Positions 43,957-52,555 of a DNA stretch of 64,000 nucleotides are shown here, in pieces; the first letter of the stretch is position 1; the number at the start of each line of letters is the position of its first letter. Origin of the DNA: Erythrobacter neustonensis. GTDB taxonomy: Bacteria > Pseudomonadota > Alphaproteobacteria > Sphingomonadales > Sphingomonadaceae. The translations under genes were made by a program, and so were the position numbers. The notes under the pieces were generated by a model. That model had not been told where the DNA came from. It saw only the letters and a program-made list of their open reading frames with translations, and did no database searches. Location: assembly GCF_001663175.1 (NCBI RefSeq), contig NZ_CP016033.1, positions 2,294,001 through 2,358,000 of the forward strand. Reading direction: 5' to 3'.

Positions 43957-44637
43957 ATGCACAATCTTATCAAGCGCAATTCCGGTCCCCACCGCCGCAC
44001 CGCGATGGAAGGCAAGACGCTGGCCGAAAAACTGGCGCAGAACGAAAAGGCGCTCGAAGCCGGGATCGCTGCCGCCGCGCAGGAAATCGCTGCGCAGCAG
44101 ACGCGCGAAGCCGCCGAACCCGAACCCGCGACCGCCGAAATCACGCCGCCCGCCGGCGCGCCCGCTGCGCCCGGTGCGGCTGCAAACCACGGCGATGATA
44201 CCGCCGCGATCGTCGCGGCGGCCAAGGCGATGCGCGACCGCTACCCGGCGCGCGATAACGCCGCGCCCGCACAGCGCACCTGCCTGATCGTCGATGACAG
44301 CCGCGTGATCCGCAAGGTATCGAGCAAGATCGCGATCAGCCTCGGCTACACCCCCATCGAAGCCGAGAACGGCGAAGAGGCGCTTGCCCGGTGCAAGAAA
44401 TCGATGCCCGATCTGGTGCTGACCGATTGGAACATGCCCGAAATGGACGGGATCACCTTCGTCACCAAATTGCGCGCGATCCCGACGCCCAAGGAGCCGA
44501 CGGTGGTGTTCTGCACGTCCAACGGCGAAGCGCGCGACATCCACGATGGCATTGCCGCAGGCGCGGATGATTACATCGTCAAACCCTTCGACGAGGCGGC
44601 GCTCAAGGCCAAGCTCGAACGGCTCGACCGCGGCTGA
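43957..44637 (+). CDS. CheY-like response regulator with long N-terminal extension
   Basis: 226-residue single-receiver protein. The C-terminal receiver domain (about 107-226) has the acidic pair D113-D114, phospho-acceptor D157 in VLTDWNMPEMDG, the T/S position in FCTSNG (187-188) and K209 in YIVKPFDE, so it should be phosphorylatable. No DNA-binding output domain is present. The first ~105 residues are Ala/Pro/Glu-rich with a helical AEKLAQNEKALEAGIAAAAQEI segment. ATG 43957 starts one base after the upstream stop; an internal Met (44008) is an alternative. The HWE kinase just downstream is a candidate partner. Confidence 0.85.
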   Translation: MHNLIKRNSGPHRRTAMEGKTLAEKLAQNEKALEAGIAAAAQEIAAQQTREAAEPEPATAEITPPAGAPAAPGAAANHGDDTAAIVAAAKAMRDRYPARDNAAPAQRTCLIVDDSRVIRKVSSKIAISLGYTPIEAENGEEALARCKKSMPDLVLTDWNMPEMDGITFVTKLRAIPTPKEPTVVFCTSNGEARDIHDGIAAGADDYIVKPFDEAALKAKLERLDRG

Positions 44638-44675
44638 TCGGCAGAGACCGGGGGCGCCGCACCCCTAACATAGGA

Positions 44676-44742
44676 TACTGGACAATTTCGGCTGCCTCTG
44701 CGACCGCAAGGGTTCGACCTTGTGGTCTCCATTTGTCCAGTA
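44676..44742. promoter_or_regulatory. Nested inverted repeats between receiver and kinase genes
   Basis: An outer 10-bp perfect inverted repeat TACTGGACAA (44676-44685) and TTGTCCAGTA (44733-44742) encloses an inner stem ACCGCAAGG (44703-44711) with CCTTGTGGT (44718-44726, one G-T pair) around GTTCGA. It fills the gap just before the kinase GTG start at 44753 and could form a leader RNA structure or mark a protein-binding site. Confidence 0.5.
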
Positions 44743-44752
44743 AGGCGACGCA

Positions 44753-45763
44753 GTGCCGACAACCTTTCAAGAAGCCCATTCGCCCCTGCTCGGGCAGATC
44801 ACGTTCCGCCAGCTGGCCGATGCCATGCCGCAGATGGTGTGGTCGACGCTGCCCGACGGCCTGCACGATTATTACAACGCGCGCTGGTACGAATTCACCG
44901 GCGCGCCCTTGGGTTCGACCGATGGCGAGGGCTGGAACGACATGTTCCACCCAGAGGATCAGGAACGCGCCTGGACAGTGTGGCGCCGCAGCCTGGCAAC
45001 GGGCGAGCCTTACGAAATCGAATATCGCCTGCGCCATCACAGCGGCGAATACCGATGGGCGCTGGGCCGCGCGCTGCCGGTGCGCGGGGAAGAGGGGCAG
45101 ATCGTGCGCTGGGTGGGCACCTGCACCGATATCCACGAACACAAGCAGTCCGAACAGATGAACGCGGTTCTGAGCCGCGAACTCAGCCACCGGATCAAGA
45201 ACATCTTTGCCGTGATCGGCGGGATCATCGGAATTTCCTCGCGCCAGTTCCCGCAGCTCGAAACGCTGGCCACCCAGCTGCAGTCGCGCGTCGCCGCGCT
45301 GGGCCGCGCGCATGATTACGCCCGCCCGCACAGCGAAGACAGCGCGCCGCATGGCGGCCCCTCGCAGCTGACCGAAATGCTGCGCCAGTTGCTCAGCCCC
45401 TATCCCGCGCTCGATGAAGGGCGGATCACGATTGAGGGCGAGCAGCTGACCGTCGATGATCGCGGCGCGACGCCGATCGGTCTGACCTTCCACGAGCTGG
45501 CGACCAATTCGATGAAATACGGCGCGCTGTCGGCGTCCGATGGCCAGGTGCGGATCGTGGTGTCGTCGGAAGATGGCAATGTCACGATCGAATGGATCGA
45601 GACGGGCGGCCCGCCGGTCGTGAAGCCGGACTTCATCGGGTTCGGCACCGAGCTCACGGAAATCGCGATCGTCGCACAGCTGGGCGGAACGATTGACCGC
45701 GAATGGCTGCCCGAGGGTCTGCGGGTCACGATCAGGATTTTGGCGGAACGCCTGCGCCGCTGA
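44753..45763 (+). CDS. PAS-HWE sensor histidine kinase
   Basis: 336-residue soluble sensor kinase without membrane segments. An N-terminal PAS domain (about 18-130, with the PAC part EIEYRLRHHSGEYRWALGRALP) is followed by the HWE-type dimerisation helix with phospho-acceptor H146 in LSRELSHRIKNIFAVI. The ATPase domain has N-box HELATNSMKYGALS (H247, N252) and WxE residues W281 and E283. HWE kinases include blue-light LOV kinases and general-stress kinases; this PAS domain lacks an evident LOV cysteine motif, so the signal is unknown. It starts at GTG 44753 and lies near two receiver genes. Confidence 0.9.
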   Translation: MPTTFQEAHSPLLGQITFRQLADAMPQMVWSTLPDGLHDYYNARWYEFTGAPLGSTDGEGWNDMFHPEDQERAWTVWRRSLATGEPYEIEYRLRHHSGEYRWALGRALPVRGEEGQIVRWVGTCTDIHEHKQSEQMNAVLSRELSHRIKNIFAVIGGIIGISSRQFPQLETLATQLQSRVAALGRAHDYARPHSEDSAPHGGPSQLTEMLRQLLSPYPALDEGRITIEGEQLTVDDRGATPIGLTFHELATNSMKYGALSASDGQVRIVVSSEDGNVTIEWIETGGPPVVKPDFIGFGTELTEIAIVAQLGGTIDREWLPEGLRVTIRILAERLRR

Positions 45764-45793
45764 CCTGCGGCGCGTGCGCCCGGCGGCGCGAAA

Positions 45794-46195
45794 TCAGCCG
45801 AAGCAGCGCAGCGCCTGCGGCGGATCCTTGGCAAGTCCGCGGCGGCGTTCCAGCGCGAAACTGACCGCATCGGTCAGCGTCTGGGCATCGGCGGGCTTGG
45901 TCAGCACGCCGATGGTTCCGGCAACCCCGTCGCCCAGCTGGCGCGGGTTGGCGGTGATGAAGATCACGGTCACACCCAGATCCTGCGCAAGCCGCGCACC
46001 GATATCGGGGCCAGTCAGCCCGTCGCGCAGGTTCAGATCGACCAGCGCCAGTGCGATCCCCTGATTGGCGAGCGCCATCGCGCCTTCGCGGTCTGCCGCG
46101 ATCCCTGCCACCTCGTAGCCGTGCTGCTCAAGGATGCGCTTCATTTCAAAAGCGATGAAGAACTCGTCTTCGACAATGAGGATGGGGTCTGACAT
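45794..46195 (-). CDS. Single-domain response regulator
   Basis: 133-residue stand-alone receiver. Acidic residues E9-D10-E11 are in LIVEDEFFIAFE, the phospho-acceptor is D53 in LALVDLNLRDGLTG, T81 is in FITAN and K100 in VLTKPAD. The FATGUY-like features of some alphaproteobacterial stress receivers are not present, but the sequence resembles receivers partnered with HWE kinases. It is convergent with the HWE kinase, 30 bases apart. The start MSDPILIVEDE is chosen over a longer open frame to 46291. Confidence 0.9.
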   Translation of the reverse strand: MSDPILIVEDEFFIAFEMKRILEQHGYEVAGIAADREGAMALANQGIALALVDLNLRDGLTGPDIGARLAQDLGVTVIFITANPRQLGDGVAGTIGVLTKPADAQTLTDAVSFALERRRGLAKDPPQALRCFG

Positions 46196-46375
46196 GCTTC
46201 TCAAAAGTGATTTTGTGCGCGGGTGTTCCAGCGCGATATGACATTTTTTGGACCATCGTGGATGCGGTTTGCAATCATTTGCAGATCGCATCCTCCGCGG
46301 GTGAGCCGGCGCCCGATGGCACCGGTTTGCGGGCGTTGCAAGCGTGCGTGATCCGGCCTTGTCAGGGGCGCATGT

Positions 46376-47332
46376 TCAGCGCACCCAGTCGAGCCCGATT
46401 TCCTCGAACACTTCCTTGTCTTCGGCCCAGTTTTCCAGAACCTTGACGTGCAGGAACAGGTGCACCTTCGTGCCCAGCACCTCCATCAGTTCGGCGCGCG
46501 CAGCCGCCCCGATCGCCTTGATCTTCGATCCGCCCTTGCCGAGCACGATCGCGCGCTGGTTGTCGCGGGTGACGACGATCTGCTGGTGGATCTCGATGCT
46601 GCCATCGGGCCGCACTTCATAGCGTTCGGGCCGCACCGCGCTGTCATAGGGCAGTTCCTCGTGGAGCTGCTGGTAGAGCTGTTCGCGCGTGATCTCGGTC
46701 GCGAGCAGGCGCTCGGAAGCATCGGACACCTGATCTTCGGGATACATCCATTCAGCCAGCGGCATCATCCCGGCGATGTGATCCTTGAGTTCGGCAACCC
46801 CGTCGCCGTTGAGCGCCGAGATGAAGAAGATTTCGGCAAAGTCGACCTTGGCGGCAAGGTCCTGCGCAAGTGCGAGCAGCGGTTCCTTCTTCGCGCGATC
46901 GACCTTGTTGAGGACGAGGATCTTGCGTTCGGGCCGGCCTGCCAGCGTTTCGAGCAGGGGTTCAAGCTCGTGGCGGCGCTGCTTGATCGGATCGACCATC
47001 AGCAGCACCGCATCGGCCGCTTCGGCGCCTTCCCATGCGGCGCTGACCATCGCGCGGTCAAGCCGGCGCTTGGGGGCAAAGATGCCGGGGGTGTCGACGA
47101 GGATCATCTGTGTCGGCACACCCGCCAGTTCGTGCAGTGCAATCCCGAGCATCCGCGCGCGCGTGGTTTGCGCCTTGGGCGAGGTGATCGCGACCTTCTG
47201 TCCGACCAGCGCGTTCACCAGCGTCGATTTGCCTGCATTGGGCGCGCCGAGCACGGCGACGACGCCGCAGCGCGTGTTGGCGGGGGCAGGGGCGGCGGAA
47301 GAGGTTTCGATGTCGGTCATTGCCGCGCCCAT
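46376..47332 (-). CDS. era: GTPase Era
   Basis: 318-residue GTPase for 30S maturation. The G1 loop GAPNAGKST is at 29-37, G2 is in QTTRARMLG, G3 DTPG, G4 NKVD, and G5 SALNG. A C-terminal KH domain follows (IVVTRDNQRAIVLGKGGSKIKAIG), which binds the 16S rRNA 3' end. It is third in lepB-rnc-era, but the 147-base gap from rnc holds a parS site and a G-rich repeat. An internal ATG (47320) is an alternative start. Confidence 0.97.
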   Translation of the reverse strand: MGAAMTDIETSSAAPAPANTRCGVVAVLGAPNAGKSTLVNALVGQKVAITSPKAQTTRARMLGIALHELAGVPTQMILVDTPGIFAPKRRLDRAMVSAAWEGAEAADAVLLMVDPIKQRRHELEPLLETLAGRPERKILVLNKVDRAKKEPLLALAQDLAAKVDFAEIFFISALNGDGVAELKDHIAGMMPLAEWMYPEDQVSDASERLLATEITREQLYQQLHEELPYDSAVRPERYEVRPDGSIEIHQQIVVTRDNQRAIVLGKGGSKIKAIGAAARAELMEVLGTKVHLFLHVKVLENWAEDKEVFEEIGLDWVR

Positions 47333-47380
47333 AGCCGCTTGGCACGCGTTTGTCGAAGCCCAGCACGTGTTCGGGCCGCC

Positions 47381-47413
47381 CCTGACCCCTTCCAGACCCC
47401 TGCCAGACCCCTT
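47381..47413. repeat. Three 11-bp tandem repeats beside the second parS site
   Basis: CCTGACCCCTT, CCAGACCCCTG and CCAGACCCCTT lie head to tail at 47381-47391, 47392-47402 and 47403-47413. The complementary form (AAGGGGTCTGG and so on) matches the repeat at 21841-21875 beside the first parS site, including a last unit ending GGGGTCAGG. It lies between the era start and the parS site. Confidence 0.8.
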
Positions 47414-47444
47414 TCAGCCCCGTCTTGCCAAGGGTTTGCGGCGC

Positions 47445-47460
47445 TGTTTCACGTGAAACA
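47445..47460. other. parS centromere-like site (ParB binding)
   Basis: Second perfect copy of TGTTTCACGTGAAACA. It lies in the rnc-era intergenic gap, 31 bases from the 11-bp G-rich repeats. The flanking bases also resemble those of the site at 21786 when oriented the same way (GCGCCGCAA against GCGCTGCAA). Confidence 0.93.
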
Positions 47461-47478
47461 TCAAAGCCCGCCCGCCGC

Positions 47479-48168
47479 TCAGCCGAACTGTTCGAGGAAC
47501 GCCTTGGCGGCGAGTTTTTCCGCCTCGCCCTTGCTCGAAGCGGTCGCCTCGGCAGCGCCGACATTGCGCACCGAAACGCGCACCGTAAAACGCGCGGCAT
47601 GATCGGGGCCCGAGCGGTCGACGACTTCATAAAGCGGGGTCATCCGCCGGTTGCCCGCGGCCCATTCCTGAAGCGCGCTCTTGGGATGCTTCGACTTGCC
47701 GACATCGCCTTCAAGCTCGCTAGCCCAAAGGCGGTAGATCAGCGTCTGTGCCGCCTCGAACCCGTGTTCGATGAAGCACGCGCCGATCAGCGCCTCCATC
47801 ACGTCGCCCAAAATCTTGTCGCTGTCCGATCCGCCATCGTCGCGCGCCTGCTTGCCCAGCCGGATATGCGGGGGCAGGCCGATGGAGCGTGCGATCCGCG
47901 CACAAGTGGCGCCGCTGACCAGCGCATTGAGGCGCTGCGACAGCTTGCCTTCAGGCGCATCGCCCGCACGGAACAGCCACGCCGCGACCGACAGGCCCAG
48001 CACCCGGTCGCCAAGGAATTCGAGCCGCTGGTAATCGGCCGCATCGGCGCTGCCCGATCCGTTGAAGCTGCCATGCGTCAGCGCCTCCAGCCAGACCGCG
48101 TCAGCCGCGGGCGCAAAGCCCTGCGCGGTCAGCCAGGCGCGGGTGTCGGGGGCAAGCGCGGCGGTCAC
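47479..48168 (-). CDS. rnc: Ribonuclease III
   Basis: 229-residue double-strand-specific endoribonuclease that processes rRNA precursors and regulatory duplexes. The metal-binding acidic residues are visible: E50 and D54 in RLEFLGDRVLG, D122 and E125 in LGDVMEALIGA. A C-terminal double-stranded RNA-binding domain (about 155-229) follows. Its ATG overlaps the lepB stop by 4 bases (ATGA), indicating translational coupling. Confidence 0.97.
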   Translation of the reverse strand: MTAALAPDTRAWLTAQGFAPAADAVWLEALTHGSFNGSGSADAADYQRLEFLGDRVLGLSVAAWLFRAGDAPEGKLSQRLNALVSGATCARIARSIGLPPHIRLGKQARDDGGSDSDKILGDVMEALIGACFIEHGFEAAQTLIYRLWASELEGDVGKSKHPKSALQEWAAGNRRMTPLYEVVDRSGPDHAARFTVRVSVRNVGAAEATASSKGEAEKLAAKAFLEQFG

Positions 48169-49001
48169 AGGCGGTCTCCGATACGGTCCCAGCGCGCGGC
48201 CGAGAACCAGGTCCAGGGTTTGAGCCAGTCCGCGCTGCCATCGGTCGACCAGACGATCACCTCCGCGCGGCCGACCAGCAGGTCTTGCGCGACCAGTCCC
48301 ACGCCTTCGCCTGCGGCGGCAGGAAAGCGGCTGTCGAGCGAATTGTCGCGGTTGTCGCCCATCAGGAACAGCGCGCCTTCGGGGACAGTGCGTTCGGGGT
48401 AGTTATCGGCCGGGGTGCGCCCGAAATCGATCACGCGGTAGCTGCGCCCGCCGGGCAGCGTTTCGCGCGACGCGCGGTATCGGCACGCCTCGGTGCCGCC
48501 CGGGATGCGTCCCGCTTCGCCGCCCCATGCGCAGCCCGTATTGGGAGAAAGCGGCACCAGCGCATCGCCAATCGGCACCTGGCGCAGCCGCACGCCGTTG
48601 AGCACCACCTGTCCGCTCACCACCGCCACACGGTCGCCCGGCAGGCCAATCACGCGCTTGATGTAATCGCGCCCGTCGACCGGATGCTTGAAGATCACGA
48701 TATCGCCGCGTTCCGGCGTGCCGGGCAGCAGCCGCCCTTCGGGCAGGTCGAAATCGAACGGCAGCGACCGGCGCGAAAAGCCATAGGGCCATTTCGACGC
48801 GAGCAGGTAGTCGCCGTTCATCAGCCGCGGCAGCATGCTTTCCGACGGGATCGAAAAGGGCGAGAATACGAATACCCGGAAGGCCAGCACCACGACTAAC
48901 AGCTTGATGATAAACCACGCAAAGCTGCCCCAGCTGTCGCCCGAACGGGGCTGGACTGCGTCGGGCTGGCCGGTGCCAAGCGATTGGGTCTTTGCATCCA
49001 T
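48165..49001 (-). CDS. lepB: Signal peptidase I
   Basis: 278-residue inner-membrane Ser/Lys protease that removes Sec/Tat signal peptides. One N-terminal membrane helix (about 26-47) is followed by catalytic S55 in SIPSESMLPRL, catalytic K115 in DYIKRVIGLPGD and the late GDNRDNSLDSR motif. A Cys pair in the periplasmic insertion (NTGCAWGG, TEACRYR) could form a disulfide. ATG 49001 is chosen; the frame open further upstream is the antisense of pgi. It heads lepB-rnc-era and is divergent from pgi. Confidence 0.95.
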   Translation of the reverse strand: MDAKTQSLGTGQPDAVQPRSGDSWGSFAWFIIKLLVVVLAFRVFVFSPFSIPSESMLPRLMNGDYLLASKWPYGFSRRSLPFDFDLPEGRLLPGTPERGDIVIFKHPVDGRDYIKRVIGLPGDRVAVVSGQVVLNGVRLRQVPIGDALVPLSPNTGCAWGGEAGRIPGGTEACRYRASRETLPGGRSYRVIDFGRTPADNYPERTVPEGALFLMGDNRDNSLDSRFPAAAGEGVGLVAQDLLVGRAEVIVWSTDGSADWLKPWTWFSAARWDRIGDRL

Positions 49002-49050
49002 CGTCCATGCCCTTACTCGGCTCCTCACACTTGCGCAAAGGGGAACGGTA

Positions 49051-50604
49051 ATGAGCGGATCGGGCGAAGCGATGACGGCGGCATGGACAGCCTTGCGCGG
49101 TCTGCCGCAGCACAGCCTGGCCGACCTGTTCGCCGCCGATGCGCAGCGGCCCCAGGCGATGACCCGGCACATCGCATGGCCCGCCGCGCCCGGCGGCCAG
49201 AGCGATGCGCAAGCGGGCATGCTGATCGATTTTTCCAAGACGCATCTGGGCGAGGATACGCTCACCGCGTTCGAGGCGCTGGCCGATGCGGCGGGTTTTG
49301 ATGCGGCGCGCGAGGCCTTGTTCGGCGGCGGAATCGTCAACACCACCGAAGGCCGCGCCGCGACCCACGGCGCGCTGCGCGGCAGCGGCACGCCTGCGGC
49401 GGTCGAGGAGGCCGAGGCGTTGCTCGCGCGGATGGGGATGCTGCTCGAGGCGATCCACGAAGGCGCGCTGGGCGAGATCAAGCATTGCATCGCGATCGGC
49501 ATCGGCGGATCGGCGCTCGGCCCCGCGCTCGCGATCGACGCGCTGACCCGCGATCTGGCGCTGGTCGATGTCCATGTCGTCTCGAACATCGACGGGCTGG
49601 CACTGGAAGCGGCATTCCGCGCCTGCGATCCCGCGACCACGCTGATCGCGCTGGCATCGAAAACCTTCACCACCACCGAGACGATGACCAATGCGGCGAG
49701 CGCGCTGAAATGGCTCGCCGACAACGGCGTCGAAGACCCGGGCGGGCGGGTGATCGCGCTGACCGCCGCGCCCGAGAAGGCGGTCGAATGGGGCGTGGAC
49801 GAAACCCGCGTGCTGCCGTTCCCCGAAAGCGTGGGCGGGCGCTATTCGCTGTTTTCTAGCATCGGCTTCCCCGTCGCGCTGGCGGTGGGGATGGATGAAT
49901 TTGCGCACATGCTTGCCGGCGCCAAGGCGGTGGACGACCATTTCCGCGACACGAACGCGCGTGCCAATGCCCCGCTGCTCGCCGCCTTTGCCGACCAGTA
50001 TTACACGCGCCTCAAGGGCTGCCAGACCCGCGCGGTCTTCGCCTATGACGAACGGCTGAAGCTGCTGCCCGATTATCTCCAGCAGCTCGAAATGGAATCG
50101 AACGGCAAATCGGTCACGCAAGGCGGCGCCCCTGTCGACGGGCCGACCGCGGCGGTGACATGGGGCGGGGTGGGGACGGACGCGCAGCACGCGGTGTTCC
50201 AGCTGCTCCATCAGGGCACGCACCTGATCCCGGTCGATTTCATCGCCAGCATCGCGCCGGGCGACGATCTCGATCCCGCGCACCACCGCATCCTGCTGAT
50301 GAACTGCCTTGCGCAGGGCGCAGCGCTGATGGCGGGCAAGACCTCGGACGATCCGGCGCGTGCCTATCCGGGGGATCGGCCCTCGACCACCTTCCTCGTC
50401 GATGATTGCGATGCGGCGGCGCTCGGCGCGCTAATCGCGTTCCACGAACACCGCACCTTTGCCAATGCGGTGCTGATGGGCATCAACCCCTTCGACCAGT
50501 TCGGCGTCGAACTGGGCAAGGCGATCGCCAAGCAGATCGAAAGCGGCGAGGGGGATTTCGACGCCTCGACCAAGGCGCTGATGGCGGCGGCGGGGTTGGG
50601 GTAA
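49051..50604 (+). CDS. pgi: Glucose-6-phosphate isomerase
   Basis: 517-residue sugar isomerase interconverting glucose-6-P and fructose-6-P. Phosphate and catalytic motifs are in IGIGGSALGP, SKTFTTTETMTNA, FPESVGGRYSLFSSIGFPVAL, ESNGKSV (catalytic Glu) and LHQGTHLIPVDFI (catalytic His), with a late conserved FDQFGVELGK. AAGGGGAACGGTA lies before ATG 49051. It is divergent from lepB with only 49 bases between. Confidence 0.96.
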   Translation: MSGSGEAMTAAWTALRGLPQHSLADLFAADAQRPQAMTRHIAWPAAPGGQSDAQAGMLIDFSKTHLGEDTLTAFEALADAAGFDAAREALFGGGIVNTTEGRAATHGALRGSGTPAAVEEAEALLARMGMLLEAIHEGALGEIKHCIAIGIGGSALGPALAIDALTRDLALVDVHVVSNIDGLALEAAFRACDPATTLIALASKTFTTTETMTNAASALKWLADNGVEDPGGRVIALTAAPEKAVEWGVDETRVLPFPESVGGRYSLFSSIGFPVALAVGMDEFAHMLAGAKAVDDHFRDTNARANAPLLAAFADQYYTRLKGCQTRAVFAYDERLKLLPDYLQQLEMESNGKSVTQGGAPVDGPTAAVTWGGVGTDAQHAVFQLLHQGTHLIPVDFIASIAPGDDLDPAHHRILLMNCLAQGAALMAGKTSDDPARAYPGDRPSTTFLVDDCDAAALGALIAFHEHRTFANAVLMGINPFDQFGVELGKAIAKQIESGEGDFDASTKALMAAAGLG

Positions 50605-50849
50605 CGCGGGAAAAGATTGACTTTCGCGCAGCCCGCGCCCACATGGCCGCCATCGAAGCGCGCTAGCCATGCGTGAAGCGGCGGATGCCCAACAGATATC
50701 CGCCCCGGCCGCGCCTCGGTTCTACCCCCAAGACTTCCCTTTTCACGCGGGCGGTTTCAACCCCCGCGCCGCGCGTGGCGTGCCCGTTGACGCATTGCGT
50801 GCCGGGCCGCCCAGCGCGCGTCGCAGATATTATGCGAGTGCATTCTACC

Positions 50850-52409
50850 ATGACGACTTTTGCTGACCTCGGGCTGTCGCAGCCCGTGCTCCAGGCCCTT
50901 GACCTCAAGGGTTACAACACGCCCACCCCGATCCAGGAACAGGCGATTCCCCCCGTATTGAAGGGCCGCGACCTGCTCGGCATCGCGCAGACCGGCACCG
51001 GCAAGACCGCCGCGTTCATGCTCCCCAGCATCGACCGGTTGCGCGAAGCCGACAAGCAGATCCCGTTCAAATCCTGCCGCATGCTGGTGCTTGCACCCAC
51101 GCGCGAACTGGCCGTGCAGATTGCCGACAGCGCCAAGGATTACGGCGCGCTTGCGGGCCTCAAGGTGCAGTCGATTGTCGGCGGCACCAGCGTGGGCAAG
51201 GACCGCAACAAGCTGCACCGCGGCACCGATATTCTGGTGGCAACGCCGGGCCGTCTCCTCGATCTGATCGACCAGAAGGCATTCAACCTCAATGGGATCG
51301 AAGTCCTCGTCCTTGACGAAGCGGACCAGATGCTCGATCTCGGCTTCATCCACGCGCTGCGCAAGATCCGCGAACTGGCGCCCAAGGATCGCCAGACGCT
51401 GTTCTTCAGCGCCACCATGCCCAAGGCGATCAAGGAGCTGGTAAGCGGTTATTGCAACAACCCTGTCCAGGTTTCGGTGACGCCCGAAAGCACCACCGCC
51501 GAACGGATCGACCAGTATCTCTTCATGGTGCAGCAGGACGAGAAGCTGAGCCTTCTCACGATGATCCTGCAGCGCCGCCACGAGGTGCCGGGCGAATTCG
51601 AACGCGTGCTGATCTTCACCCGCACCAAGCACGGCGCGGACCGCGTGGTGAAGAAGCTGGAGCAGGCGGGCATCCCCGCCAACGCGATCCACGGCAACAA
51701 GTCGCAGCCGCAGCGCCAGCGCGCGCTCGACGAGTTCCGCAAGGCACGCGTGCCGGTGCTGATTGCCACGGACGTTGCCGCGCGCGGGATCGATATTCCG
51801 GGCGTCAGCCACGTCATCAATTACGAACTGCCCAACGTTCCCGAACAATATGTCCACCGCATCGGCCGCACCGCGCGCGCCGGGCGTGACGGGATCGCGA
51901 TCGCCTTCTGCGCAGAGGACGAACGCGCATACCTCAAGGACATCCGCAAGGTGACGGGAGCCGAGCTTGAACGGCTGCCGCTGCCCGACAATTTCCGTGC
52001 CGTGGTCGAAGGCGAAGGCCCGACCAAGCCCGCGCCGCGCGTGCCGATGAAGCGCGTGCAGCCGCGCCCGCTCGGCCAGCGCAAGCCGCAGGGCGAAGCG
52101 CGCGGCGGCGGGGATCGCCGTCCGCAGCAGGGCGAAGGTCGCCGTGGCGAGGGCGAGCGCCGCAGCGCACCGCAGGGCGAACGCCGCGGTGCTCCGCAGG
52201 GTGAGCGTCGTCCGCAAGGCGATCGCAAGCCGCAGCAAGCGCATGGGCAGGGCCGGTCCGGCGGCAATGGCGGCGGCGGTGATCGTCGTTCGCCCGGCAG
52301 CGGCGGTCGTCCCGGGGGCAATGGTGGCGGCAATGGCGGCGGTGGCAACCGCGGCCGCGGTCGTCCCGGCGGCGGCGGCGGCGGGCGTCCGCGCGCAGCC
52401 AGCGTCTGA
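50850..52409 (+). CDS. rhlE: DEAD-box RNA helicase, RhlE-like, with Gly/Arg-rich tail
   Basis: 519-residue RNA helicase. The Q-motif is YNTPTPIQEQAI, motif I AQTGTGKTAAF, motif II LDEADQMLDLG, motif III SAT, and motif VI HRIGRTARAG. The last ~150 residues are low complexity: repeated PQGER units then RGG/GGGG-rich sequence, an RNA-binding and condensate-prone tail. Start MTTFADLGLS matches the family; the upstream ATG at 50832 and a longer frame to 50673 are less likely. The gene resembles cold- or stress-related RhlE paralogues; the exact target is unknown. Confidence 0.93.
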   Translation: MTTFADLGLSQPVLQALDLKGYNTPTPIQEQAIPPVLKGRDLLGIAQTGTGKTAAFMLPSIDRLREADKQIPFKSCRMLVLAPTRELAVQIADSAKDYGALAGLKVQSIVGGTSVGKDRNKLHRGTDILVATPGRLLDLIDQKAFNLNGIEVLVLDEADQMLDLGFIHALRKIRELAPKDRQTLFFSATMPKAIKELVSGYCNNPVQVSVTPESTTAERIDQYLFMVQQDEKLSLLTMILQRRHEVPGEFERVLIFTRTKHGADRVVKKLEQAGIPANAIHGNKSQPQRQRALDEFRKARVPVLIATDVAARGIDIPGVSHVINYELPNVPEQYVHRIGRTARAGRDGIAIAFCAEDERAYLKDIRKVTGAELERLPLPDNFRAVVEGEGPTKPAPRVPMKRVQPRPLGQRKPQGEARGGGDRRPQQGEGRRGEGERRSAPQGERRGAPQGERRPQGDRKPQQAHGQGRSGGNGGGGDRRSPGSGGRPGGNGGGNGGGGNRGRGRPGGGGGGRPRAASV

Positions 52410-52442
52410 TCGCAGGCATTATTGAACAAACGAACGGCGGGG

Positions 52443-52464
52443 GGCGGCAAGCCTTCCGCCTTTT
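52443..52464 (+). terminator. Rho-independent terminator after the RhlE-like helicase gene
   Basis: Stem GGCGG (52443-52447) with CCGCC (52456-52460), loop CAAGCCTT, then TTTTGTTT. It is 34 bases downstream of the stop codon. Confidence 0.7.
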
Positions 52465-52555
52465 GTTTGCCCGAAATCCGCGCCAGCCGCGCTCTCGCGG
52501 TTGCCGCGCCTGCATAGCGCCGCCATATGCGTCCCGTTAGCGAGCGGAGCGATGC

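Noticed and set aside
47360..47478. Coding extension of era or rnc through the parS region
   Set aside because: The stretch contains the parS palindrome and C-rich tandem repeats. Era and RNase III both have full-length, family-matching ends outside it.
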